This document shows, one piece after another, positions 25,352-35,088 of a stretch of 64,000 nt of DNA; within the stretch, counting starts at the first letter, position 1, and every line of letters begins with the position of its first letter. Source of the DNA: Allohoeflea poritis. Its GTDB lineage: Bacteria > Pseudomonadota > Alphaproteobacteria > Rhizobiales > Rhizobiaceae. The position numbers and the translations under genes are program-made. The stretch is taken from contig NZ_JAPJZH010000017.1 of the NCBI RefSeq assembly GCF_027889715.1, positions 1 through 64,000 of the forward strand, in the 5' to 3' direction. The notes beneath the pieces are model-generated. The model ran no database searches and had not been told where the DNA came from. It saw nothing but the letters and a program-made list of their open reading frames with translations.

Positions 25352-27760
25352 ATGGTTCGCCGCTACACGGAAAACGCTTTTCATATCCGGCCGCTGAGAT
25401 ATCTGCTGTGTATCGCCGCGCTTTTCTTGCTTTCGGCCTGCGGCGACGACAGGCCGGCGACGGAAGCGGACGGCTATCCGCCAATGCCCGTTCTGGATGC
25501 GGCGGAGCGCGCAGCCTCGGATCAGAGATGGTCTGGCGTGCAGGATGTCGTTGAAAAGCGCTGTGTCGTTTGTCACGGCTGCTACGACGCGCCTTGCCAA
25601 CTCAAACTCTCCTCTCCCGACGGCCTGCTGCGCGGCGCCAGCAAGGAGCGTGTCTACGATCCGTCGCGCTTGAAGGATGCACCGCTGACCCGCCTCGGCA
25701 TCGATGCCACCACTGAGGCCGGTTGGCGAAAGCTCGGCTTTTATCCCGTGGTGAAAAATCCGGATACACCGGACGCCTATCCGTCCATCGTGTCCGGCCT
25801 GCTGACGCTCGGCCGGGCCAATCCGCCACCCGCCGACAAACCTCTTCCGGACGAGATCGACCTCGATATTCACCGCAAGCTGAGCTGTCCGGCTCCCGAT
25901 GAGCTGGAAAACTACATGGCAGACCATCCACATGGCGGCATGCCGTATGGCACCGCACCGCTGAGCGATGCCGAATTCAGCCTGCTTTCCGAATGGGCGG
26001 CGTCCGGCGCACCGCTGCCGATGAGGCACAATGCACTGCCGGAGCAGGTGAGCCGGAACATTGCCGCAGTCGAGGCCTTTCTCAATGGCGACGACATGCG
26101 GCAAAGGCTGGCGGCGCGCTACATTTTCGAGCACCTTTTCCTTGCCCATCTGCATATCGAGAGCGACACGCCGGACCGGTTTTTCCGGGTGATCCGTTCG
26201 CGGACGCCGCCCGGCGAAGCGGCGGACGAAATCGCGACAAGACGACCCTTCGACGATCCGGGCGAAGCGCCGTTCTATTACCGCATCGTTCCTATTGACG
26301 GGACGATCCTGCACAAGGAGCACATGGTCTATGAGATCGGACCGGAACGGATCGCCCGCTATCGTGCCCTGTTCCTGTCCGGCGACAAGGACGTCGAAAC
26401 GCTGCCGCCCTACTCCGCGGCCGCCGGCGGCAACCCCTTTTCGACCTTCGCCGCACTGCCGGCGGACGGGCGCTACCGGTTCCTGCTCGACGATGCGCTG
26501 TTTTTCGTGCGCAGCTTCATCCGCGGTCCGGTCTGCTATGGCCAGGTGGCGGTCGACGTGATCGAGGACCGGTTCTGGGTTTCCTTCCTGGATCCGGCGT
26601 CCGATCTTTCGGTGACCGATCCCTCCTATCTGCGCGAGGCGGCACCGCTGCTGGAACTGCCCGTCGCCAATACAGGCGGAGATCTCAAATCCCGGCTTTC
26701 GGGCTTCCTTTCCAGGGGGCCGGTGAAATATCTGCAGTTCAGGGACCTGCGCTACCGCTCGGCGCCGTCCTATGCGGACGGACCGGCCTATACCGATATC
26801 TGGGACGGCGGCGGCGGCAATTTGGATGCGCGCCTGACCGTTTACAGGAATTTCGACAACGCCTCCGTGGTCACCGGCTTTGTCGGTGCCGTGCCGGAGA
26901 CCGCATGGGTGATCGACTATCCGCTGTTCGAGCGGATCTATTACGACCTCGTGGCCGGTTTCGACGTGTTCGGCAATATCGAACATCAGCTGACCACCCG
27001 GCTTTACATGGACAATCTGCGGCGTGAGGGCGAGACAATCTTCCTGTCCTTCCTGCCGCCGGATGTGCGTGAACCGCTGCACGAACGCTGGTATCGCGGC
27101 CCGCTCGCCGAGCTGGTGGACCGCTGGAAGGAACAGCCCGTCGACACCAGCGCGCCGACGGCAATCGAATTTGCGACGGACGATCCGAAAGCCGAGTTCC
27201 TGGAGACGCTGCTCACCATCGGACCGCGCCTCTGGCCGGTCTTCGATCCCATCAACCGATGCTCCGGCGCCGACTGTGCGAAGCCGGACACGCCGCAGGG
27301 CCGGTTGCGGGCCATAGCCAGCCGAAAGGGACCATGGGTCAAATATATGCCCGACATCGCGCTGCTTCTGGTCGAAACCCCTGCCTCGCCCCTGGTCTTC
27401 ACGCTGGCGCACGACAAGGCGCACAGCAATGTGGCCTTCCTGTTCCGCGAGGAAAACCGACGCGAGCCGGAGAACGATCGACTGACCATCGTGCCGGGCC
27501 AGTTCGCGAGCTATCCGAATTTCCATTTCAGGGTCGGCGAAGACACGTTGCCTGCATTTGTGGCCGAACTTCAAACGGTTACCAGTCAGGCCGGTTACAT
27601 GCGGCTTGTCGAAAAATACGGCGTGCGCCGTTCCAGCCCCGGTTTCTGGACAAGCGTGGACAGGGTGCAAGCGGCGATGAACGCCCAGAACGCTCTGCAG
27701 GCCGGGCTTCTGGACCTCAACCGCTACAAGGACCCCAGGTCCGGCGATCCCGTGCGATGA
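25352..27760 (+). CDS. cti: Haem-type fatty acid cis/trans isomerase
   Basis: This 802-residue periplasmic enzyme converts cis to trans double bonds in membrane phospholipids, a rapid rigidity response to solvents or heat. It matches the CTI family in length and in its cytochrome-c-like start: CVVCH at 71-75 in EKRCVVCHGCYDAPCQ. A lipoprotein-type signal precedes it (LLSAC, Cys30), suggesting outer- or inner-membrane anchoring. Conserved blocks such as EHLFLAHLHIE and PFDDPG follow. CTI is best known from Pseudomonas and Vibrio and is less common in alphaproteobacteria. It follows the cyclase-TPR gene on the same strand. Confidence 0.9.
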   Translation: MVRRYTENAFHIRPLRYLLCIAALFLLSACGDDRPATEADGYPPMPVLDAAERAASDQRWSGVQDVVEKRCVVCHGCYDAPCQLKLSSPDGLLRGASKERVYDPSRLKDAPLTRLGIDATTEAGWRKLGFYPVVKNPDTPDAYPSIVSGLLTLGRANPPPADKPLPDEIDLDIHRKLSCPAPDELENYMADHPHGGMPYGTAPLSDAEFSLLSEWAASGAPLPMRHNALPEQVSRNIAAVEAFLNGDDMRQRLAARYIFEHLFLAHLHIESDTPDRFFRVIRSRTPPGEAADEIATRRPFDDPGEAPFYYRIVPIDGTILHKEHMVYEIGPERIARYRALFLSGDKDVETLPPYSAAAGGNPFSTFAALPADGRYRFLLDDALFFVRSFIRGPVCYGQVAVDVIEDRFWVSFLDPASDLSVTDPSYLREAAPLLELPVANTGGDLKSRLSGFLSRGPVKYLQFRDLRYRSAPSYADGPAYTDIWDGGGGNLDARLTVYRNFDNASVVTGFVGAVPETAWVIDYPLFERIYYDLVAGFDVFGNIEHQLTTRLYMDNLRREGETIFLSFLPPDVREPLHERWYRGPLAELVDRWKEQPVDTSAPTAIEFATDDPKAEFLETLLTIGPRLWPVFDPINRCSGADCAKPDTPQGRLRAIASRKGPWVKYMPDIALLLVETPASPLVFTLAHDKAHSNVAFLFREENRREPENDRLTIVPGQFASYPNFHFRVGEDTLPAFVAELQTVTSQAGYMRLVEKYGVRRSSPGFWTSVDRVQAAMNAQNALQAGLLDLNRYKDPRSGDPVR

Positions 27761-27768
27761 TTCAGCCG

Positions 27769-28632
27769 TTACGGCCGGCGCGTCTGCGTCGGCGGGCCAT
27801 ACAGCCTTGCTATGCGGTCTATGGCCTGCGACAGAGGCTCGCGCACGACCTGCATGGCGTGACCGCTGGCGTGAAGCACGCACCGTTCATCCTCGACGAT
27901 CGCCACATGCCCTTTCCAGAAAACGAGATCGCCGCGCTGCAACCGCGCATAGCCGGGACCGGCCTCGATCGACTCACCGAGACCGGAGGCCTGCATGTCG
28001 GTGTCGCGCGGGACCGGCCTTCCGCACATCGCCAGAGAGAGTTGCACCAGCCCGGAGCAATCGAGCCCGAAACCGGACCGGCCGCCCCATAGATAGGGCG
28101 TGTTCAGGAAGCCCGCGGCGACCGCGACATAATCGGAAGCCCGGTAGGTCAACGGCTCCACATGCGCGGCGATCACGGCGCCGCCGCCATCAAGCAGGCG
28201 ATAATCCGTGCCCCGTGTCGTCTGGCTGCCGCCCAGCGCCAGCCGGTTGCCCATGGAACAGACCATGCGGACGGGGCTGCGAAGGTCGGCAGTCTCATAG
28301 ATGAAGGTCCGGGGCACGGCCACCACATGGTTCGGCTCAGCGCCCGGCACAGCAAGGCCATCGGAATTCACATAGCCGACATAGCGATCGGTTTCCAGCT
28401 GGACCCAGGACAGCCCGTCCTTTTCCTCGAACACCGTTACGGTCTCGCCCATCAGCGCCTGCGTGCCGATGCTGGAACCGGCGCTCGGATGATCGCGCAT
28501 ATCCAGGACGGGTTCGGCCACCACCCGTTTTTCGCCGGCTACGAATTTGCCGGCATTGACCTGGCCCTCCAGCGCAATATCCGCAAGGTCGTCGCGATAA
28601 GCATTGAGCCGCCGGTCGGGAGCCGCGCTCAA
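27769..28632 (-). CDS. SH3 plus NlpC/P60 cell-wall peptidase
   Basis: This protein of about 287 residues has bacterial SH3 segments (residues about 40-150; SWVQLETDRYVGYVN) and a C-terminal NlpC/P60 domain. The catalytic Cys is in FGLDCSGLVQ and the His in FWKGHVAIVED. The layout resembles gamma-D-glutamyl-L-diamino acid endopeptidases that cut murein peptides. No signal peptide is seen, so it may act on imported or recycled peptides. TTG at 28632 follows a GGGAG ribosome binding site and overlaps the stop of the MarR gene, implying coupling. Longer readings run into that gene. Confidence 0.87.
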   Translation of the reverse strand: MSAAPDRRLNAYRDDLADIALEGQVNAGKFVAGEKRVVAEPVLDMRDHPSAGSSIGTQALMGETVTVFEEKDGLSWVQLETDRYVGYVNSDGLAVPGAEPNHVVAVPRTFIYETADLRSPVRMVCSMGNRLALGGSQTTRGTDYRLLDGGGAVIAAHVEPLTYRASDYVAVAAGFLNTPYLWGGRSGFGLDCSGLVQLSLAMCGRPVPRDTDMQASGLGESIEAGPGYARLQRGDLVFWKGHVAIVEDERCVLHASGHAMQVVREPLSQAIDRIARLYGPPTQTRRP

Positions 28633-28979
28633 AGCTCCAGCTCCCGTCCCTCGTCGATGATGATGTCGCCCAGCCGTTCGAGATAGAGCGCGCCCTCGAC
28701 CGTGCGCTGTATGATCACGTTGCGCTTGTCCTTCTCGTCGCGCGTGCGCCGCACGAGACCCAATGAGCCCATGGAATCGAGCGCGCGCGTGATCACCGGC
28801 TTCGTCACGCCCAGCGTTGCCGCAAGCCCGCGCACCGTATGCGGCGGCGGCACGAGATAGATATGGAGCAAGATGCACAGCTGACGCAATGTCAGGTCAT
28901 GGGCATCGGACTGCACCAGCCTGAGCGTGGCGCTGTGCCACAGATGCAGTGCCTGCGATGGGCTGAGTGCCACACTCAT
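28629..28979 (-). CDS. Small MarR-type winged-helix regulator
   Basis: This 116-residue protein has a winged-helix DNA-binding fold. DLTLRQLCILLHIYL begins the helical core, VRGLAATLGVTKPVITRALDSMGSLGLV is the recognition region, and RRTRDEKDKRNVIIQRT is the wing. It lacks the long C-terminal helix of full MarR proteins. It is the first gene of a two-gene unit with the NlpC/P60 peptidase and overlaps it by four bases. The aminopeptidase gene starts beyond it on the same strand after a 92-bp gap. Its target is unknown. Confidence 0.83.
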   Translation of the reverse strand: MSVALSPSQALHLWHSATLRLVQSDAHDLTLRQLCILLHIYLVPPPHTVRGLAATLGVTKPVITRALDSMGSLGLVRRTRDEKDKRNVIIQRTVEGALYLERLGDIIIDEGRELEL

Positions 28980-29071
28980 TTCCGCAATCCGTACCCCGAA
29001 ACCGGTAATTGTTTCGCTACCGTATCATTTGCGGTTATCCGGGTCAAAACATGCGCCGGTCAACGGACGCA

Positions 29072-30445
29072 TCAGGCCGGATAGCGTTGGCACAGCAGCT
29101 GGAACAGCGCGCGGATGGCCTGCGCCTCGCCGCCCACCGGCGCATGCGGTTTCTGCTTCGGATTCCAGGCGTAAATGTCGAAATGCGCCCATTCTTCAGC
29201 ATTTTCAACGAAGCGGGCGAGGAACAGGGCGGCTATGATCGATCCCGCCATACCGCCGGCCGGTGCGTTGTTCAGATCGGCGATCGGCGAGGACAGGTTG
29301 CGATCGTAGGCACCGAACAGAGGCATGCGCCAGACCGGGTCTTGAACCTGCTCCGCGGCACTGTCCAGTGCCGCCGCCAGGGTGTCGCTGTGGCAGTAAT
29401 AGGGAGGCAGATCCGGCCCCAGCGCCACCCGCGCCGCGCCGGTCAGCGTTGCCATGTCGATCATCAGCTGCGGCGCCTCCTCGTCGGCGAGCGACAGGGC
29501 GTCGGCCAGCACCAGCCTTCCTTCCGCGTCAGTGTTGCCGATCTCGACCGTCAGTCCCTTGCGGCTCGTCAGAACGTCGCCGGGGCGGAAGGCGTTGCCC
29601 GCAATGGCGTTCTCGACCGCCGGAATCAGAACTCGAAGGCGCACGGGAAGACCGGCATCCATGATCATCGAAGCCAGTCCGATCACATTTGCCGCCCCGC
29701 CCATGTCCTTTTTCATGAGAAGCATCGCGGAAGCCGGCTTGATATCGAGGCCGCCGGTGTCGAAGCACACGCCCTTGCCGACGAGGGTGACCTTCGGCGC
29801 GTCCTCCGGGCCCCAGGAAAGATCGAGCAGACGCGGCGCCGAGCGGCTCGCGCGCCCCACCGCATGTATCATGGGAAAATTCTCTTCAAGCAGCGCGTCC
29901 CCGGCGATACTGGTGACTTCAGCCGAATGATCCGATGCCAGCGCCCGCAGGCTCTGCTCAAGTTCATCGGGGCCCATATCGTTGACCGGCGTATTGACGA
30001 GGTCCCGTGCAAGGTTACAACCACGCAGGATCCGCTCAAGTACGGGGCGTTCCGCGCCGGGCGGGCAGACGAGCTTTGCGCCCGCCCCGTCTTGCTTCCT
30101 GTAGCGATCGAAGCGGTAACCGCCGAGGCCGAAGCCCAGGGCCATCAACGCGTCCTTGCCTGCGGTGTTCTCAAAATGCCAGGTGCCGGCGGGCAGCTTC
30201 CGGGCCAATGCGCCGGTCATGAAAGGCCTGTCGTCTATCCCCTCGCCGATACCGAACAACGCGCCCGCCAAAGCACCGTCCGGCCCCGGAAACAGTTGAA
30301 ACTCGCCCTGCGAAGCGGCGAACCCGGTCTGACCGATCCAGGCCTGCAAGGCCGGATCCAGACTTTGTTGCGCGATGTCATCCTTGCCGATCAGAAACAC
30401 CGGAAGGCTGGCTTCGCCTGCATCGACAAAACAGTTGGTCGTCAT
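29072..30445 (-). CDS. Leucyl aminopeptidase family protein (M17)
   Basis: This 457-residue cytosolic metallo-aminopeptidase removes N-terminal residues from peptides. The C-terminal catalytic domain carries the metal and catalytic set: LVGKGVCFDTGGLDIKP, MLLMKKDMGGAA and the M17 signature NTDAEGRLVLADAL. It belongs to the shorter PepB-like branch rather than classical PepA. It precedes the MarR and NlpC genes on the same strand, a neighbourhood consistent with breakdown of murein or imported peptides. An upstream region shared with tadD holds a CtrA-like site. Confidence 0.92.
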   Translation of the reverse strand: MTTNCFVDAGEASLPVFLIGKDDIAQQSLDPALQAWIGQTGFAASQGEFQLFPGPDGALAGALFGIGEGIDDRPFMTGALARKLPAGTWHFENTAGKDALMALGFGLGGYRFDRYRKQDGAGAKLVCPPGAERPVLERILRGCNLARDLVNTPVNDMGPDELEQSLRALASDHSAEVTSIAGDALLEENFPMIHAVGRASRSAPRLLDLSWGPEDAPKVTLVGKGVCFDTGGLDIKPASAMLLMKKDMGGAANVIGLASMIMDAGLPVRLRVLIPAVENAIAGNAFRPGDVLTSRKGLTVEIGNTDAEGRLVLADALSLADEEAPQLMIDMATLTGAARVALGPDLPPYYCHSDTLAAALDSAAEQVQDPVWRMPLFGAYDRNLSSPIADLNNAPAGGMAGSIIAALFLARFVENAEEWAHFDIYAWNPKQKPHAPVGGEAQAIRALFQLLCQRYPA

Positions 30446-30466
30446 GGGTCACCTCGGCTGGTTTCG

Positions 30467-30481
30467 TTAACCATCCATTAG
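30467..30481. promoter_or_regulatory. CtrA-like site between the aminopeptidase gene and tadD
   Basis: TTAACCATCCATTAG fits TTAA-N7-TTAA with one mismatch and includes the extended half-site TTAACCAT. A further TTAA follows at 30484-30487. The site is 22 bp from the aminopeptidase start and 147 bp before tadD, so either gene could be the target. Confidence 0.5.
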
Positions 30482-30627
30482 GGTTAACAGAATATTTATT
30501 GAACGGTGGGCAGATCATCAGAAGCTAGTGCATTCCGCGGCAAAGTGGAATCGGCACGCTGAAAGATTGTTCGAGGTCGCGGAATATCGCGGCCACCGCG
30601 CGGGATAGACGGAAACGGGGTCGTCAA

Positions 30628-31425
30628 ATGGGGAATTCTGCAAACAAATATCGGGCGAAGCTTGGCAGAACGGTTTGCGCCGTCGCCTTGGTGGCCACCT
30701 TGGCCGGTTGCGCCAATGTCAGCAAGATCAAGACGGGTTCCATCCCCACCGGCAACAAACCGATCTCCGAGATGAACAGCTCGGAGCTTTCACGCTTCGA
30801 GGGCAAATATGCATCGGCTTACAAGGCCAATCCGAAAGACAAGGCCGTCGGCATCAACTATGCCACCCTGTTGCGCATGACGGGACGGGACGATCAGGCG
30901 CTCGCGGTCATGCAGCAGGTCGCCATCCACCACCCGACCGACCGGGACGTGCTGGCGAGCTACGGCAAGGCCCAGGCCTCCGCCGGGCAGCTGGAAGCAG
31001 CGCTCGGCACGATCCAGCGCGCCCAGACACCGGACCAGCCGGACTGGAAACTGCTGTCGGCCGAAGGCGCCATCCTTGATCAGCTCGGAAAATCGAACGA
31101 GGCGCGCCGTTTCTACCGCAAGGCACTCGATATGGTGCCGGGCGAGCCGTCGGTCCTTTCCAATCTGGGCATGTCCTATTTGCTTTCCGGCGACCTGCCG
31201 ACGGCAGAGAACTATCTGAAACAAGCCGTCGGCAAACCCGGCGCCGACAGCCGCGTCCGCCAGAACCTGGCGCTCGTCGTCGGACTGCAGGGCCGCTTCG
31301 AGGAAGCCGAACAGATCGCCAAGGCCGAACTCTCTCGCGAACAGGCGAAAGCCAATGTCGCCTATCTTCGCTCGATGATGGCGCAGCAGAACGCATGGGC
31401 GAAGCTCAAGGACAAGAAGAGCTGA
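30628..31425 (+). CDS. tadD: Tad pilus lipoprotein TadD (TPR protein)
   Basis: This 265-residue lipoprotein has a lipobox (LVATLAGC) and at least four TPR-like helical pairs (residues about 60-245), such as DQALAVMQQVAIHHPTDRDVLASYGKAQ and NEARRFYRKALDMVPGEPSVLSNLGMSY in outline. TadD is thought to assist outer-membrane secretin assembly, as PilF-type pilotins do. It is on the plus strand and convergent with tadC, sharing a bidirectional terminator. The upstream region contains a CtrA-like site. Confidence 0.88.
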   Translation: MGNSANKYRAKLGRTVCAVALVATLAGCANVSKIKTGSIPTGNKPISEMNSSELSRFEGKYASAYKANPKDKAVGINYATLLRMTGRDDQALAVMQQVAIHHPTDRDVLASYGKAQASAGQLEAALGTIQRAQTPDQPDWKLLSAEGAILDQLGKSNEARRFYRKALDMVPGEPSVLSNLGMSYLLSGDLPTAENYLKQAVGKPGADSRVRQNLALVVGLQGRFEEAEQIAKAELSREQAKANVAYLRSMMAQQNAWAKLKDKKS

Positions 31426-31449
31426 CAAGCCCGAAACAATTCAAGAACC

Positions 31450-31482
31450 AAAAAAACCCGGCTGACAAAGCCGGGTTTTTTT
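31450..31482. terminator. Bidirectional terminator between tadD and tadC
   Basis: Fourteen-base arms (seven A then CCCGGCT; the complement ends in seven T) enclose a five-base loop. The A and T runs serve both strands, ending tadD from the left and the tad operon from the right. Confidence 0.93.
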
Positions 31483-31505
31483 ACGTCCGTGTTTCGCTTG
31501 CCGTA

Positions 31506-32477
31506 TCAGATCGTATCGAACACGCTCATCATCGCCGGTCCGAGGATGACCCCGAAGATCACCGGCAGGAAGAACAGGATCATCGGCACGGTCAGCTTTG
31601 GCGGCAGGGCCGCGGCTTTCTTCTCAGCCTCAGTCATGCGCATGTCGCGGCTTTCCTGGGCCAGCACCCGCAACGCCTGGGCAACCGGGGTACCGTAACG
31701 CTCCGCCTGGATCAGTGCCTGACAGACGGACTTGACCGGCTCCAGCCCCGTGCGCTCGCCGAGGTTCTCAAAGCCCTTGCGCCGCTCGTCCAGATAGGAA
31801 AGCTCGGCGGTGGTCAGAACCAGTTCTTCAGCCAGCGGCGCCGACTGGTTTGCGACCTCATCGGCAACACGCCGGAATGCGGCTTCGATCGATACGCCCG
31901 ATTCCACACAGATCAGCATAAGGTCAAGCGCATCGGGCCAGGCGATGCGGATCGACTTCTGGCGCTTCTGGGTCTTGTTGGAGACGTAGATGTTGGGCGC
32001 ATAGAATCCAAGATATGCGGCGCCGACGCAGAACAGAACCCGCATTGCCGTCGGCTGTTCTGAAAGTCCGTCCAGCCAGAACACGTAGGCCACAGCCGCC
32101 GCCAGAAAAAGGAAAGGCAGCGTGAAGCGCGCGAACAGGAATATGTTCAGGGCGTTCTGGGTTCGAAAGCCGGCAATCCTCATCTTCTTGACAGTGGTGC
32201 TGTCAACCAGGGCTTCGCGCAGGTTGAGCCGATCCACGAACTGACGGATGGAGGTGTTGTTGTCGTGCCGCAGCGAACCGCGGGAATTTGCCTCTGCATT
32301 CAGCCGGGCGCGTTCGCGTGCCCGGATCTCGTCACGCTCCAGCGCGACCGATTTCATGCGCGCCTTCAGGTCGCCGCGCTCGAAGAAAGGCATGAAGATC
32401 GTGACCATCGTGGCGAAAACCGCGATGCCGACAAGGACCGCTGAAACAAGTGTTGGGTCTGTGAGCGTCTTGATCAT
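31506..32477 (-). CDS. tadC: Tad pilus inner-membrane platform protein TadC
   Basis: This 323-residue T2SSF/GspF-domain protein forms the inner-membrane platform with TadB and anchors the TadA motor. A first membrane helix near the N-terminus and a charged cytoplasmic stretch lead to the T2SSF domain (residues about 165-295; DALDLMLICVESGVSIEAAF), followed by two C-terminal helices. It is the last gene of the minus-strand tad series, 40 bp after tadB, and ends at the bidirectional terminator. Confidence 0.93.
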   Translation of the reverse strand: MIKTLTDPTLVSAVLVGIAVFATMVTIFMPFFERGDLKARMKSVALERDEIRARERARLNAEANSRGSLRHDNNTSIRQFVDRLNLREALVDSTTVKKMRIAGFRTQNALNIFLFARFTLPFLFLAAAVAYVFWLDGLSEQPTAMRVLFCVGAAYLGFYAPNIYVSNKTQKRQKSIRIAWPDALDLMLICVESGVSIEAAFRRVADEVANQSAPLAEELVLTTAELSYLDERRKGFENLGERTGLEPVKSVCQALIQAERYGTPVAQALRVLAQESRDMRMTEAEKKAAALPPKLTVPMILFFLPVIFGVILGPAMMSVFDTI

Positions 32478-32517
32478 GACAGGGCTACTCTTTGTATCGC
32501 CAGCTTCGGTTCAGGCC

Positions 32518-33528
32518 TTAAATGTCGAAATTGATCATGTTGCGCATGACCAGCACGCCCATCACCATCCAGACGGCCGAAACACCCAGGATCAGGTGTC
32601 CACGCGGGTCCGTGAAAAGGGGCATGATGTATCCGGGCGACGTCATGTAAACGGCTGCCATGATGAAGAAAGGCAGCGAGCCGATGATGACGGCCGATGC
32701 CTTGGCCTCCATCGACAGCGCGTTGACCTTTGCCTTCATCTTTCTGCGGTCGCGAATGACGCGCGAAAGATTGGCCAGCGCCTCGGAAAGGTTGCCGCCG
32801 GCCTGTGCCTGGATCGTCACGACGATCGAGAAGAAGCTGGTTTCCGGCAACGGGATGTTTTCGTGCAAACGCTCGCAGGCCTGCGGTACGGTCATGCCCA
32901 GTTGCTGGGCCTCGACGATGCGCTTGAATTCCGTGCGCAGCGGCTCCTGCGCCTCGGTGGCAATCATCCTCAGCGCATCGTTGATCGGCAGGCCCGAGCG
33001 GATGGAACGCACGATGATGTCGAGAGCGTTCGGGAATTCATCAAGGAAGGCCTTGAAGCGGCGTGTGCGCTTGAACGAAACGATCCATCGCGGAACGCCC
33101 AGAAAACCGACGATCACCATGCCGGCAACCACGAACAGCGGCGTGCCGACCAGCAGCGCGGCCAGGCCGAAGGCCAGGCCCATGAAAACGCTGGCGATAT
33201 AGAACTGTGCGACATTGATGCCCCAACCGGTCTGGTAGAGGGCGATCTTCAACGGCGGCGAGGCGTAATTGACCTTCTTTTTCTGTTTTTCTTCCAGGTC
33301 CTTGAGCGATTCCTGAACGGATTTGCGCCGCTTGGCCGCTTCATTGACGCTGTCGCGGGCCATCTTCAGGGCTTTGCTGTCGGTTTCCTGACGCTTGACC
33401 TGCTTGTAGCGCTGATCCGATTTATTCTGGGTCTCGATCGACGTGAAAAGGAACGTATAGGCAAAGCCGCCGGCGGCAACGGCCACCAGCGCTATGATTA
33501 CCAGAACCGGCATCTCAATTCCGAACAT
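32518..33528 (-). CDS. tadB: Tad pilus inner-membrane platform protein TadB
   Basis: This 336-residue partner of TadC has the same T2SSF fold. The conserved block FPNALDIIVRSIRSGLPIND begins the domain near residue 165, and QAGGNLSEALANLSRVIRDR lies near residue 245. Membrane helices are at the N-terminus, near residue 115 and at the C-terminus. A basic coiled region (KMARDSVNEAAKRRKSVQESL) follows helix 1. It lies 44 bp downstream of the TadA ATPase gene. Confidence 0.93.
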   Translation of the reverse strand: MFGIEMPVLVIIALVAVAAGGFAYTFLFTSIETQNKSDQRYKQVKRQETDSKALKMARDSVNEAAKRRKSVQESLKDLEEKQKKKVNYASPPLKIALYQTGWGINVAQFYIASVFMGLAFGLAALLVGTPLFVVAGMVIVGFLGVPRWIVSFKRTRRFKAFLDEFPNALDIIVRSIRSGLPINDALRMIATEAQEPLRTEFKRIVEAQQLGMTVPQACERLHENIPLPETSFFSIVVTIQAQAGGNLSEALANLSRVIRDRRKMKAKVNALSMEAKASAVIIGSLPFFIMAAVYMTSPGYIMPLFTDPRGHLILGVSAVWMVMGVLVMRNMINFDI

Positions 33529-33572
33529 GTCGACCGCCCTTTCCTACTCTCACTTTCCAGCCAACCGGGCTT

Positions 33573-35054
33573 TTACGCACCTGTCTGTTCCATGCTGTCG
33601 ATCGCCTCGGCGAGCCGGCGCTCCTCGTTGAAGTAGCGCGCGCGCTCCCAGAAATGCGGCCGGCCGATACCGGTCGACATGTGGCGGCCGATGATATTGC
33701 CGTTGGCATCCTCGCCATCGATATCGAAGGTCATCAGGTCCTGGGTGATGATGACGTCACCTTCCATGCCCGTGACTTCGGTGATGTGGGTGATGCGGCG
33801 CGAACCGTCGCGCAGGCGGGCCGCCTGAATGATGACGTCCACCGAACCGGCGATGATTTCGCGCACGGTCTTGGCCGGCAGCGAATAGCCGCCCATGGCA
33901 ATCATCGATTCGATACGGCTCAGGCACTCGCGCGGCGAGTTCGAGTGGATCGTGCCCATCGAACCGTCATGGCCGGTGTTCATCGCCTGCAGGAGGTCAA
34001 AGACCTCCGGTCCACGGACCTCGCCGACGATGATCCGCTCGGGACGCATACGCAGGCAGTTCTTGACCAGGTCGCGCATGGTGACCTCGCCTTCGCCTTC
34101 GATATTCGGGGGCCGTGTCTCAAGGCGCACGACATGGGGCTGCTGAAGCTGAAGCTCCGCAGAGTCCTCGCAGGTGATCACACGCTCCGTCTCGTCGATG
34201 TAGCGGGTCAGACAGTTGAGCAAGGTGGTCTTGCCCGAACCCGTGCCGCCCGAGATGACGACATTGCAGCGAACGCGGCCGATGATCTGGAGGATCGTCG
34301 CGCCGGCCTCCGTGATCGAGCCGAAATTGACCAGCTGATCGAGGGTGAGCTTGTCCTTCTTGAACTTACGAATGGTCAGTGCGGTGCCGTCGATCGCCAG
34401 CGGCGGCGCGATGACGTTGACGCGCGAGCCGTCAGGCAGGCGCGCGTCGCATATCGGGCTCGATTCGTCGACACGGCGGCCGACCTGGCTGACGATGCGC
34501 TGACAGATCGACAGCAACTGGCTTTCGTCGCGGAAACGCACATCGGTTTCCTCGACCTTGCCGTTGACCTCGATGTAGCTCGTGCCGGAGCCGTTGATCA
34601 TGATATCGGCGATCTCGTCGCGGGCCAGCAGCGGCTCCAGCGGGCCATAGCCGAGAACGTCGTTGCAGATGTCTTCGAGCAGTTCCTCCTGCTCGGAAAT
34701 CGACATCGCGAAATTCTTGATGGTGATGATATCGTTGACGATATCGCGGATTTCCTCGCGCGCGCTTTCATTGTCGAGCTTGGAAAGCTGCGAAAGATCG
34801 ATCGTGTCGATCAGCGCCGAAAAGACCTGCGACTTGGTCGTGTAGTAATTGTCCGACTTCTTGGACGCGCGCTTTTTCTCCGGGCGGTTGCCGCCCGGGG
34901 CGATTGGCGTGTTGCTTGACATGGGTGCCGGCTCAGGGGCGGGCGGGGCCTCTTCCGGGGCCTTTTCCATCTCGAGCTCCGGCGCAAGGGGGGGCGTCTG
35001 GACAGCCGTGTCCTCCACCCTTCCAAATCCGTCTTTTCCGCGTTTGCCAAACAT
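33573..35054 (-). CDS. tadA: Tad pilus assembly ATPase TadA/CpaF
   Basis: This 493-residue secretion ATPase drives Flp pilus extension and retraction. The Walker A motif is [13 protein letters not shown] near residue 270. The Asp box and Walker B region ([26 protein letters not shown] in outline) and the His box follow. The N-terminal 90 residues are low-complexity (proline and glutamate rich) before the conserved N-terminal domain. Gene order, cpaE upstream and tadB downstream, is that of the alphaproteobacterial cpa locus. Confidence 0.95.
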   Translation of the reverse strand: MFGKRGKDGFGRVEDTAVQTPPLAPELEMEKAPEEAPPAPEPAPMSSNTPIAPGGNRPEKKRASKKSDNYYTTKSQVFSALIDTIDLSQLSKLDNESAREEIRDIVNDIITIKNFAMSISEQEELLEDICNDVLGYGPLEPLLARDEIADIMINGSGTSYIEVNGKVEETDVRFRDESQLLSICQRIVSQVGRRVDESSPICDARLPDGSRVNVIAPPLAIDGTALTIRKFKKDKLTLDQLVNFGSITEAGATILQIIGRVRCNVVISGGTGSGKTTLLNCLTRYIDETERVITCEDSAELQLQQPHVVRLETRPPNIEGEGEVTMRDLVKNCLRMRPERIIVGEVRGPEVFDLLQAMNTGHDGSMGTIHSNSPRECLSRIESMIAMGGYSLPAKTVREIIAGSVDVIIQAARLRDGSRRITHITEVTGMEGDVIITQDLMTFDIDGEDANGNIIGRHMSTGIGRPHFWERARYFNEERRLAEAIDSMEQTGA

Positions 35055-35088
35055 TGATTACCCCTGAAACTTGGAACTCTCGGTCAGC

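Noticed and set aside
25178-27883. A 901-codon open frame on the minus strand, antisense to the cis/trans isomerase
   Set aside because: Same cause. The isomerase is a full-length family member, and the antisense product is rich in Arg, His and Gly, with no recognisable domain.
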